A stretch of 64,000 bases of DNA, from contig NC_092320.1 in the NCBI RefSeq assembly GCF_036785885.1, positions 17,237,557 to 17,301,556 of the forward strand, given 5' to 3'. The translations under genes were made by a program, and so were the position numbers. The notes beneath the pieces were generated by a model. The model did no database searches. It was not told the origin of the DNA and was given only the letters and a program-made list of their open reading frames with translations. Of this stretch, positions 46,569-57,521 are shown piece by piece (within the stretch, counting starts at the first letter, position 1; every line of letters starts with the position of its first letter). This stretch comes from Coffea arabica (taxonomy: Eukaryota; Streptophyta; Magnoliopsida; Gentianales; Rubiaceae).

Positions 46569-47544
46569 AAAGAAATATAAATGTACTTATTGACATCTTA
46601 AAACATTTTTTGGATGGATGATAGACAAATTAGCAAATTTATCAATTTTAAACGCTCTCCCTCTTTTGACCAATGATTGCATTATTTATTCCATTATTAT
46701 TGTGTGTCTCTTCATTTCCTTTTAATTTGACCAATCTCTTAAATAAACTTGTGATTTGACAATTTCAAAAAGAAGAAAAGAGAAATAGAAATATATAGTA
46801 GGGTGTGATTGGCTGCAATTATAGGTAATGGTTGGTGGTAATTTGAGAGCGAATTATAGGAAGAAGGGGTTGATGAATGAAAACAGAATGCTAGTAAGCG
46901 AGAGAATCGTCGTTAGCTGTAACTTGTAAACAGGATAGCCGAAAAGGTTAAGTTTCTTTTTCTTTTTTTTTAAATCTCATTTCATTATACTATGAATTAT
47001 TTATTAAGTGAAGGTCATTATAGTCATATTATTGTGACAAGAGAGGTTAGTGTAATTTGTAAAACTTGAGGGGAGCCAAGTGAAATTGTCATAACCTCAA
47101 GGGAGGTTTGTGAAATTATCCCTAACCTATAACCTCATTTAAAATTTGAACTCTAAATATGTAGCATGCATTTGCCTTTACTAGTTAAAAGAGAAAAAGG
47201 AATTTCACACGTAAGAAATTATTGAAACATAAATGGTGCAAACTTTCTTTTTTTAAAAAAAATTAATATAAATGTGCGAGTTTTTATCAATCTCTAGTTT
47301 GCCATATAAACATAGAATGATTTTCATATGAATTTATTATATCACCTATTAGTTTTAATTCACTAAACTCAACCACAGAAAAGAAAAAACAGGAACATCA
47401 AGTTTCGAAATATGGAACCTATATTCAGCGGGCTACTATTTTGGTGCTTATGACCCCATAAGTCGATTGCTGCAATTTTTTACTTCCTCCTAGGATGGCC
47501 CCAAAAAAAAAAAAAAAAAAAAGAGTTTCCCGGTTGCTCATCAA

Positions 47545-47604
47545 TTGAGGAAAACGCTGGTGATTCCCTTTTTTTTTTTTGAGGAAAAAGCTGGTGATTC
47601 CTTA
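47545..47604. repeat. Short tandem duplication of a 30-odd-bp unit
   Basis: TTGAGGAAAACGCTGGTGAT and TTGAGGAAAAAGCTGGTGAT follow each other, separated by a C/T run. An A run lies just upstream (47502-47522). Confidence 0.6.
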
Positions 47605-47664
47605 TTGCTTCCTGGATTTTTAACCTAAAGTGTATAATAGCTTGAGAAAACGTTGTACTATTAA

Positions 47665-48467
47665 GGGTCCGTTTGTTTCGGGTGAAAATGTTTTCCAGAA
47701 AAATATTTTTCTAATTTTCCGTGTTTGGTTGCACAAAAGTTACTGAAAACATTTTCCTATGTAAAATATTTTCACTCATCTTATGGAAAACAACTTCCCT
47801 TCCAAACTTACTGAAGTTGTTTTCCGAAATGCATGCATCCCGCCTGTAGTATGTTTCAAACTTGCTGAAAACATCTTGTAGTATGTTCTTTTTTTTTTTT
47901 TAGTGTAAACAGGAGGACTCGAATCCAAGACCTCTTCCTTACACTCCCTCCCCCGTACCACCCAACCCAACCCTCCCCCTAGTATATTCAAAATAAAAAA
48001 AAAACTCCACCCTGCTCATCCTATGCTAGTAATTAATTATGTATAATAGGGACATTCTTTTCTAGAAAAACTTCCAGCAATAAGAGTGTAAGATATATGT
48101 TACAATAAGCATTGCATGTGATTGATATTTGACACTAAATGACCAGCAATTTGTTTATTGTTTAAAGAGATATTTTTTATTCATATATACATTTCTCCAA
48201 AAATTTTTAAAGTTAAATAATGAGATAAATTTTCTTATTTTATATGGGAAGAAGTATGTAGTTATAATGTGTAGAAAGTAAAGATAGAGATAAAAGTGAA
48301 AATATTTCAAAAGTTAAACAAACACCAGAAAAATGAAGTAAAAAAATATTTTCAATAAGCTAACCAAACACTTGAAAATGATGAAAGGGAAATGATTTTC
48401 ATGAAAAATTACTTCCACGAAAAATATTTTCCCAAGGAAAATATTTTACTTCTAACCAAACAGACCC
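47665..48467. mobile_element. Tourist-like (PIF/Harbinger) MITE, 803 bp with a nested SINE
   Basis: Termini are GGGTCCGTTTGTTTC and, inverted, GGGTCTGTTTGGTTA, followed by AAAATATTTTCC-type inverted repeats. TAA flanks both ends (47662-47664 and 48468-48470), the 3-bp duplication of PIF/Harbinger elements. No transposase. Confidence 0.78.
47889..47979 (-). mobile_element. Short SINE nested in the Tourist-like MITE
   Basis: TAGTATGTTC (47879-47888) and TAGTATATTC (47980-47989) form a 10-bp duplication with one mismatch. On the minus strand the 91-bp insert carries GGATTCGAGTCCTCC, a B-box-like sequence, and ends in an A run. It is short for a SINE and is probably 5' truncated. Confidence 0.62.
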
Positions 48468-48470
48468 TAA

Positions 48471-50086
48471 AAGAAATTCTGGAGCACATCAAGTACCCCA
48501 TAGCATCCAAGTAAAACAGCGACTTGATATGTGCAAGGAGGCAGGGGAGGTGGCTGTTGGGTTGGAGTGGAGTGGACATTTGCGTTGGGTTAGTGGGCTT
48601 ATTAAGTTGTTTACAGAATGGTTGGTAAAAAAAAATTATGGTTGGGTGTGCAGATGGTTGATGATACTGTTATACCTGGTACGCATTCAGAATCTGCTTC
48701 TAAGAGTAGAACTGATATTTTGAGTAATCTTGACCTTTCTTCATATGTGAACCAAGGAATGCCTCTGCCTGGGTGTATTGTTCACCAAGAAACCTAGTCT
48801 CATGTTTCTGGTAGATTCGATGATTAAAATGGTTCTTGCAAATATACTTTTGGAAGAAATTGGTGGCCACCTTCTGGTTCATTTGCCGCCAACCATCCAG
48901 TTTGACCTGCTTATGGAAGAAGTTGGAGGCCATGATAATTGAATGCAGGATCTGTAAACTGCTGTAAATGAATGCTAGCAAAGTTTTATCAATTAATGTG
49001 TATATTGCTCCTCATAGTCGAAATAGTGATGCCTCCCTGCTGACAAATTGACCATCTTATATTAGCTTTTGGAATTTGGAAATCTTCTGGTTGCTTGCAA
49101 GCTTCTTAACATACATTGTAGGATATACTATACTTCTTGTACATGTAAAAATTTTCAGGAGGTGCAAAAAAAGACACTTGGTTTATAATTCTATTTTACA
49201 ACAAAAAAATGCAAAAATAAATAAACAATTATTATGTAGTTAGCTAATTTGGCTTTTCTTTTCTTAGCTAACCATATGTTCCAAAGCAAACATTCTGGTA
49301 TAAAAAGCTATACGTGCAAGTATTGTGCATGAATGGAAATATAGAAATATATTAGTAGAAGGCTAATAGAAAGTTAAGTTATGCTATAAATGTTATGCAC
49401 TTATTAGGTTAGATCCCATCTCCCTTTAATTTTTTTATTATTAGAAAATGATAAACAGTATTAGCAGATGTAGTTTTGTAAGTTCCATAGAAAACCTTAG
49501 GGCTTCACACTGTTATAATTTTGTTAAATTTTTGGACAATTTTGCCCTCCCTTTACTCCCATGACGGTGAAGTTGCTAAGCCTTAGTTACAATTTTTCTT
49601 CCTATCCATCCCTTCACCCATGATCCGATATCACTACTCCAAAACCCAAACATCCAATACCAATGCGAATGCTTCACTCATACTTTTGCTTCCTCATTTC
49701 TGGCTTGAGATTAGATGATCAAGCTATACACAGTACACACCAATTCTTAAAGAGGTTGGTACTCGAAGAAATTCCGGAGAAGTTGAGAAGCAGAAACCAA
49801 CCATGATAGTAAAGTGGGCAAGGGAAAGCCATGCAAACATGCCCATTGATTGTCGACAAACCCTTAGTCATCATTTGGTTTTTGATTAGACAAATATGAA
49901 CTCAGCATTTGTTTCATGTAATGATAGCCATAAAGGAATCTTGAAGGCTAGAAAGATTTCTCGTGACTCTCTCAAAAGAAAGAAAGTTCTGATGCTTCTT
50001 TTCTTTTTTGTCGTAACTTAGGTCATTCTTTCTTTTAGTCTCCTAAACTGACAAGCTAATTGTCTCCCATTTCACGGTTCTCAAAC
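48471..50086. other. Intergenic spacer, no gene recognised
   Basis: A 93-codon minus frame at 48700-48981 has no domain I recognise. The last part (49982-50058) is one copy of a sequence repeated beyond the LTR array at 63563-63652. Confidence 0.4.
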
Positions 50087-50091
50087 AACAG
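50087..50091. repeat. Target-site duplication AACAG, left copy
   Basis: AACAG precedes the first LTR (TGACAGG). The only matching copy is at 63554-63558 after the third LTR. The two internal LTR junctions do not carry it. Confidence 0.95.
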
Positions 50092-51488
50092 TGACAGGGT
50101 GTCGAAACCTGTGCAATAATAAAAACCTACTCAAACTAAAAGTAATTTTTGTAGATAGTGGTAAGCAGGGTCGAATCCACAGGGACTGGGAGTAATTGTT
50201 TCTTTTCAAATTCACAGTGATAAGGGGGTGTTTTTATGCAGAAGGCGACAATCAAAGTAAATCAAATAAAATCTAAGAAGCTACTAGAAATTAAATAACA
50301 AATTACTAAAATCAAATGAGTGATAATTAAGGATCTAACCAAGGAATAACTTCAGCAATGGTTCACCTAATTGATCATCGAAGCAAGGGCAATTCCAATT
50401 ATTCATCAATAAATAGGTTACAACTACCAAACAAGCGATGACAGTCAACCCCTCCTTACTGTGTCGGTGATCAAGGTACGCCCGTTAATCACTACTCTAA
50501 TTAAGAAATAATCCTAGGTACGTCCGTAAGATTTAATTCCCCAACTGCCTTACGTACGAGAGGAGCCCTATTCTAACCAAATAACGCACTACCAGGGTTA
50601 TTTCAGATTAGCCCGCGTATCCTCCTGACACGAATCTAATCGTGTCAGTTGTCACTATTTCAGGGCAATTAAACAATTACGGATTTAATATCTCAATTGA
50701 CAATAGATTATTAAATTAACTAATTATCCGAATCCAAAACAATCAATTAACTAAACAACCATAAGCACTGCAACCAGGGAATATGCAAATACCAATAAAT
50801 AAAAGAAAAAGATAAAATTAAATCGATCTCACAATTTTTAGACGACCCAAAGCATCCGTTGTTTCTTGACTAGAAAAAAGAATTTAGTTCATCCCTAACG
50901 AGGAACACTCACAAGAAGCGGAAGGAACAATTGTTTCCTTTGTCATTGACCGGGAAAACTCAATTCGCTTCAATAAGGAAAAAGAAAGAACAAAGCTACA
51001 GCGAATGATTCATGGTTTCTCATGGTCTCTGACATACGAGAAGAAAATCACTAAGGAACGGAAAAAATGGAAAAAGTCTAAGTGAAAACCTAATCTAGAG
51101 CTACGAGACAAAAGTCAAAAGCTAAAAAACAAGGTAGTGCTCAATGTCAGCCATATATCAATCGTTCCTATTCTAATTGCTACTGTGCGGCGTCCGCCGC
51201 CCAGCCGAGAGCGGAAAAAGAAGACTTCAGCCTCCCCTTTTTAATGTTGTCTTCGGGCCAATTACCAAGAAGGGTCGCGGTTTGATATTTCAAAAATGTC
51301 CCTAGATGCCTGCTACTTGAATTCTTTTTTGATAACTGCCAAATTGACATTTGTTATGGTATTTTCGTTCTACTCGCTGAAATAAATACAAATTGTCAAA
51401 AGTGAGTAAAATCTAACAATTAATCCACATCGGATCAGGTAATAGGGAAAATTAATTATAAAATAAATGATAAAATTGCAACCTATCA
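50092..51488 (-). repeat. LTR1 of the array (outer 3' LTR)
   Basis: TGACAGG...CCTATCA. It differs from LTR2 and LTR3 in its left part at several sites (for example ACCAAGGAATAAC against GCCAAGAAATAAC) but matches LTR2 in its right part. Confidence 0.95.
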
Positions 51489-51502
51489 ATTTCCCCCACA
51501 CC

Positions 51503-54500
51503 TAAACCATGCTTGTTTTCAAGCATGATAACAGCAAACAAACCGAATGTTTGACAAAGACTATTGCCCTACCTACCATATTGCCAAGACACCAAGAAAA
51601 ACATATATCAAGCATCAATGGTCAAGTCCAAGAAACATCACTGCGGTTAGCTTCTAAACCACAAACTCCTCTAATTTCAGGTTAACTAATCTAAGAAAAA
51701 GGAATGACGCACAACATTTATCAGCAAATGGTCCAACTATTAACAAAAATCTCAATATTAAATTCATAAATCGGCAAGCTGACTTTTATTATACACTAAC
51801 ACAACTTTCAACTTTTTTTTCACGTTTTTCTATTTTTCTTTTTTTTTTCCTTTTCTCAATAGTAACAAAAGACTTAGTCGCTAGCAATTGGAGCCTTTTG
51901 ATGTGAACTCCAACATTTTTAGATGAAGGAGCCCGGTTACTCAGCTCTTATCGTTATACGACCACGTACTCATAGAAAGTACTACCTTTTTACGCGAGAA
52001 TCAACACTTTTAGGTGCAGATCCCTGGTTACTCAATAGTAACTAATAGCGGAGTACATTCAAGTTTATTTATAGCTAGAAATCAAAAACTCAATATAACA
52101 CAAGAACCAAAAGAAAGCTTGCATCAGCTAGCCTCATTTCAAACATGGAGAACTAAAGTTAATAATCGGACCACTTCACATGAAAAAGCCAACAATCATT
52201 CCCTATACCTAGGAAAGTTAACCAAAAATTAGAAAAGTTAATCAATTACTGATATTCACCAGAGGGATATTTCTGAACTCAACCACATTAACTTGATACC
52301 CTTTTATTACTAAAACTCGGCAATAGCAGAAATAGAGGCAATAATCCAACATCAAACTTTGGTATCACTTATGAGCTAATCACTAAAAAGGAAGAAAGAA
52401 ATTGAACGAGAGGTGGACAAATAGCAAATTAAAAAAAAGAAAGCAAAAACATCTAAAAAAAACTAAAAAGTAGAAAAACTAGCACAACTGCCCCCCCACA
52501 CCTAGATCCTACATTGTCCTCAATGGAGGAAATAAAGCAATTATAGTGAAAAGGACAACGAAACTTCCCTCTCAAGTGGCTACGGGATAGGCGGGGACGA
52601 TGGAGGGAAACCGATGTGGTGGAAATACGCGCCCAAGTTCTGAGTCATCATAACTCAATTCAACCAGTAAATGCAAAACTCTGTCCACCCAAAATCTCAA
52701 CAAAGCCTCCAAATAGACAGTTAATTTCTCAACTCAAAAGCAACAATTCCAATAATAGCAGTATAGAAATTGGAGAATAACCACACAATCACAATCAGGT
52801 AGCCAACCAATTGGAAATAACAAATGCTAGTCAAAATACCCCAACCAGTACCACTGGTGCAAATCACAGTCCAAAATGAGAGAAATTGCTATAGCAGAAC
52901 AAAGCAGTAGTAAATCGACAGCCCCAAGTATTAACCCAATCGTAAGATAGAGAATGCGCCAGCAACCAAGCAATATCAGGGCAGGGCAATAGTCATCTAT
53001 GTCTCCCAATTCATCAGGCAACAACGGCTCCCAAATTTACAGGTAAAAGTAGACAAAGGTCAACCAGAATCCCAACAAATGGTCCCAATTTGACAATTAA
53101 CCGCACACTGTTAACCAACCCAAAAGAAGCATCAAATTGAAGTGAAAACAATCCAACCAGTACCACTGGCGAAAAATGGAATGCACAACCCAATCAAACA
53201 GCCCCAAGAAAGAACAATGCAATCAATAATAACTCATAAATTCGACAGTAGCAGAGTAATTCCAAGTGCCCAGCCTCCAACAGTCAACCAAAAGAGTAGA
53301 AGTGACCCAGTGAAGCCAAAATGCCCAAACAGTGGATGAAACAAGTTCAACGGCTAACCCACACTAGTGAGACCCCCCAAATAATGTAACTCAATTCGGA
53401 CAACAAGCAACGTATCCACAGGATTCTCAGTCAAATCTAATAATGAACCCCAGCATTTCAACTAGATGCACTGAACTGGAATAAGCGATGTAAATGGTAT
53501 AGAAGCCTCCCAATTTAACAAACAAGTGCAATATTTCAACTCACCCAAATTCTCAACAAATGGCTCCAGTTGGCCAGTTAAAGTTTTAACTCAAAATTAG
53601 CAATCTCAATGATAACAGTTTAGAAATTTGACAATAATAACTCAGACAACCAAATGAAGGTACCAAATTCACGTCCAATTTACCCCACCAGTACCACTGG
53701 TGGATTCCTCAGTAAAAGAAAAACAACTCCGCGTCCTGCTCAAACAAAAGACGACCCCAAACAACACCAAATACTACTGAGGAGTTGGGGAACGAATGTC
53801 AAATACCTCAATTGTTTGATGGTCAAAAGAAGTGGGATAGGCACGACTCCTGGCGTGCATGCGTGAGCGAGAAACAGCGACTGTGGGAGGCGCGGCTTCG
53901 CTAGTGGCTTGCGAGGAAGAGGTCGCGCTGCAATGTGGAGGAAGGTGGTGACAGTCGCTGGAGTGAGATTGGGGAAGAGGAGACGCGCGGCTGGTTGACT
54001 GCTGGAGTGGAACTGAGCGCAGGTGGAGCCTGGGTGGCAGTAGTGGAGCTCGACGGTAGTGGCTGCGGGTGGAGGGTGAGATCGAGAGGGAGAAAAGCGT
54101 GAGCTGCTGGTGGCGCTGCCTGCTGGGCAGAGGCGCGCGAGCTCCAGCAACGGTGAGGGCGGTGTCACGCGATGGTGGTTGTCACTGGTGCAAGGGCAGA
54201 GAAAAGATGTCACGGCTATGAAGTGGAGGAGTGGACTGCGCGGAGCAGCGGGCTGTGGCGCGTAGCCATGGTGGCGTGCGGGCTTGGGCAGCGGCGGCGC
54301 ACGATGCTGCGGACGGCGGCGGCCAATGGGTTTGCTGTGGTGGAGTCGCGGGTGGAGAGATGGCGGCGGGCATGAGGTGTGCTCGGCCGACAGAGAGGAA
54401 GAAAAAACAAGGGAGAAGAAAGAAAGAAAAAGGAAGAAAAGAGAGAAGAGAAAAAAAATGTTTTTTTTTTTTTGAAATTGAGAAACCTAGCTACGGTTGA

Positions 54501-54640
54501 AATTTTTTTTCTTTTTTTTTTTTTTACATTTTTTTTTTTTTTTGCAAATGTTATTTTCGAAATTCAAAATTAGAGATTAACCGAAAATCAATAACCGTTC
54601 TTGAGTTTTTTTTTTTTTTGAATACTTACCTTTCCCGCGA
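51503..54640. other. Non-coding interior of array copy 1 (also 57536-60672)
   Basis: No pol domains are present. A GC-rich block at 53830-54400 gives overlapping ORFs of up to 157 codons on both strands, with proline/serine-rich composition and no recognised domain. It may be captured host sequence or old untranslated sequence. AACCAGTACCACTGG recurs about three times per copy (near 52845, 53154 and 53688). Confidence 0.6.
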
Positions 54641-54757
54641 ATGTGACGTGGGCACGTTATGAAGGCACGGAATCTGGAACTCTCCATATGACATGACACG
54701 GGTACATCATGAGGGCAGGAACCCCTTCTGACGATTCTGACTGTGAGCTCTCCAGAC

Positions 54758-54781
54758 GTCATGACGCGGGCGCGTCATGAC
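54758..54781. repeat. Perfect GC-rich palindrome, 11-bp arms
   Basis: GTCATGACGCG, GG, CGCGTCATGAC. Two degenerate versions (GACGTGGGCACGTTATGA and GACACGGGTACATCATGA) lie at 54642-54700. The second array copy has the same at 60790-60813. Confidence 0.85.
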
Positions 54782-54959
54782 AGAAAGACACCTACAAATT
54801 ATCAAAAACGAAAATTGAAACCCGAAATCAATCAAATTCAAGGAAAACATATTTAAATTATCACACGAAATCAAAATAAACAATTAAAAGGAATAATTGG
54901 GTTGCCTCCCAATAAGCGCCTTTCTTTAATGTCTTTGGCTAGACATTATCATGTTTTGC

Positions 54960-56015
54960 TCATGGAGGATAAAATCTTGTGGCTCGTTTCAATGTTTCAT
55001 CTTCAATGTGATCCTGGTAACCCTCATAGATGGAGTAATTTTTGAACACACGAGTTACGGTCTTCCATGGACTAGTTGATGGCGCCAAATAATCAAGCAG
55101 TGATCTCAATTTTTCATCCACTCCTCTATCAAGAGCACTCAACGGTTCAAGATATTTGACCATAGCTACTTTTAACTTATTTCTGCCATGAGACTCAAAA
55201 ACTTCCGATATAACAAAATCAATCTCATTAACAGAAATCATGGAGTAAGAGTTAAGAAAATGTGGGTTAGGGAATGGAGGTGGTGTCACCATATTTGATG
55301 ATTCTTCACTGGATTCTTTCACTTGAATGGGTTGCGGTTGAGGTACCATTTCTTCCTTTTCGGCTTCTTTTTCAACTGCATCTGTAGATTTCTCATTTTG
55401 ACACTCTTGCATCTCCTCATCACTAGTCAAGCAAATTGCACTCTCATTTTCTTCTAGATCAACAATGGTTTTCGAGAGCAATTCTTCCATTTGAGAAGCC
55501 AATCGATTTATTCTGGATGCCAATAGACATGGTTGATCTGCCAGATAACTCATTGCATCCTTCATCATCTCATTCCTCATTTGTGTCTCCTATTGGAATT
55601 GGTATGTATTAGTAGCTATTGATTCAACTATTTCTTCAAGAGACATACCTGACATAGATAACGATTCTTGAGACTCATACTGCTGAAAATTCATTGGCCC
55701 CGTTGTATAATTATAATTGGAGTTATCCCACCATCCTTGATCATACCCGTTTAGATTAGGGTTATACCACATTTGAGACCAGGGTGAAAAATCTCCATAA
55801 TTATTGAATGTGACACTCAGATTATCTTGATATTCGGGGCACATACCGGTTGAATGATCCCTGGCATAACAAATTTTACAGGTTGTAGCAGCCATTCTTT
55901 CTCTAATAGAGTTTAGTGCCTCTACATATGCAAACTCAGAAAAAAAACAAGCCTCATTGCCTTCCCTGGAAACAAAATCCAGTCTATCAGCAGAATACGG
56001 AGTGTTAGAAGCCAT
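54960..56015 (-). pseudogene. Gag C-terminal remnant with zinc knuckle, one in-frame TAG (copy 1)
   Basis: From ATG at 56015 the frame gives 141 codons with a CCHC knuckle, CKICYARDHSTGMC (CX2CX4HX4C), then aromatic/asparagine-rich sequence and MSLEEIVESIATNTYQFQ. A TAG (55590-55592) follows, and the same frame continues ETQMRNEMM... for about 209 codons to 54960. The segment after the knuckle resembles the C-terminal part of Ty3/gypsy Gag. TAG most simply replaces CAG. The N-terminal capsid part and all of pol are missing. The start lies about 110 bp inside the element from the LTR edge, so the gag start is a deletion product. Confidence 0.75.
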
Positions 56016-56101
56016 AAACTATATAAAAAAATAAGAGAAAAATAAATAAATAAATAAAAAACAAGATGAACTCAAAAAGAAATAAATTAATCTGGCACCA
56101 G

Positions 56102-56119
56102 TCCCCGGCAACGGCGCCA
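56102..56119 (-). promoter_or_regulatory. tRNA-Asp-type primer-binding site
   Basis: The plus strand reads TCCCCGGCAACGGCGCCA, the 3' end of plant tRNA-Asp including the CCA-completing bases. Its complement on the minus strand, five bases from LTR2, is the reverse-transcription primer site. The second copy is at 62134-62151 next to LTR3. Confidence 0.85.
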
Positions 56120-56124
56120 AAAAT

Positions 56125-57521
56125 TGACAGGGTGTCGAAACCTGTGCAATAATAAAAACCTGCTCAAACTAAAAGTAATTTCTGTAGATAATGGTAAGCA
56201 GGGTCAAATCCACAGGGACTGGAAGTAATTGTTTCTTTTCAAATTCACAGTGACAAGGAGGTGTTTTTATGCAGAAGGCGACAATCAAAGTAAATCAAAT
56301 AAAATCTAAGAAGCTACTAGAAATTAAATAACAAATTACTAAAATCAAATGAGTGATAATTAAGGATCTAGCCAAGAAATAACTTCAGCAATGGTTCACC
56401 TAATTGATCATCGAAGCAAGGGCAATTCCAATTATTCATCAATAAATAGGTTACAACTACCAAACAAGCGATGACAGTCAACCCCTCCTTACTGTGTCGG
56501 TGATCAAGGTACGCCCGTTAATCACTACTCTAATTAAGAAATAATCCTAGGTACGTCCGTAAGATTTAATTCCCCAACTGCCTTACGTACGAGAGGAGCC
56601 CTATTCTAACCAAATAACGCACTACCAGGGTTATTTCAGATTAGCCCGCGTATCCTCCTGACACGAATCTAATCGTGTCAGTTGTCACTATTTCAGGGCA
56701 ATTAAACAATTACGGATTTAATATCTCAATTGACAATAGATTATTAAATTAACTAATTATCCGAATCCAAAACAATCAATTAACTAAACAACCATAAGCA
56801 CTGCAACCAGGGAATATGCAAATACCAATAAATAAAAGAAAAAGATAAAATTAAATCGATCTCACAATTTTTAGACGACCCAAAGCATCCGTTGTTTCTT
56901 GACTAGAAAAAAGAATTTAGTTCATCCCTAACGAGGAACACTCACAAGAAGCGGAAGGAACAATTGTTTCCTTTGTCATTGACCGGGAAAACTCAATTCG
57001 CTTCAATAAGGAAAAAGAAAGAACAAAGCTACAGCGAATGATTCATGGTTTCTCATGGTCTCTGACATACGAGAAGAAAATCACTAAGGAACGGAAAAAA
57101 TGGAAAAAGTCTAAGTGAAAACCTAATCTAGAGCTACGAGACAAAAGTCAAAAGCTAAAAAACAAGGTAGTGCTCAATGTCAGCCATATATCAATCGTTC
57201 CTATTCTAATTGCTACTGTGCGGCGTCCGCCGCCCAGCCGAGAGCGGAAAAAGAAGACTTCAGCCTCCCCTTTTTAATGTTGTCTTCGGGCCAATTACCA
57301 AGAAGGGTCGCGGTTTGATATTTCAAAAATGTCCCTAGATGCCTGCTACTTGAATTCTTTTTTGATAACTGCCAAATTGACATTTGTTATGGTATTTTCG
57401 TTCTACTCGCTGAAATAAATACAAATTGTCAAAAGTGAGTAAAATCTAACAATTAATCCACATCGGATCAGGTAATAGGGAAAATTAATTATAAAATAAA
57501 TGATAAAATTGCAACCTATCA
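56125..57521 (-). repeat. LTR2 of the array, chimeric middle LTR
   Basis: Up to 56377 it carries LTR3 variants. From 56724 onwards (AATATCTCAA, where LTR3 has AATACCTCAA) it carries LTR1 variants to its end. The exchange therefore lies between 56377 and 56724. Confidence 0.95.

Larger units (their letters stand above)
43860..47122. mobile_element. MULE-like element with long terminal inverted repeats and 9-bp TSD
   Basis: The left arm (from GGGATAATTTCAAAAACCTC) is matched in inverted form by the right arm (ending GAGGTTTGTGAAATTATCCC) over about 90-110 bp. The flanks are TAGCCTATA (43851-43859) and TAACCTATA (47123-47131), a 9-bp duplication with one mismatch, as for Mutator-like elements. 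No transposase is present. The body is inflated by a solo LTR (43981-45412) and a smaller MULE-type MITE (46087-46568). Without them it would be about 1.35 kb. Confidence 0.75.

Noticed and set aside
48700..48981. 93-codon minus ORF between the Tourist MITE and the array
   Set aside because: I do not recognise the sequence and see no further exons; may be decayed transposon sequence.
53740..54213. 157-codon minus ORF, repeated at 59772-60245
   Set aside because: Proline/serine-rich, overlapped by open frames on the other strand in a GC-rich block, no known domain. Its duplication is only the array period.
56102..56119. tRNA-Asp gene fragment
   Set aside because: Only the 18 bases of the tRNA 3' end are present, next to an LTR, so it is a primer-binding site rather than a tRNA gene.
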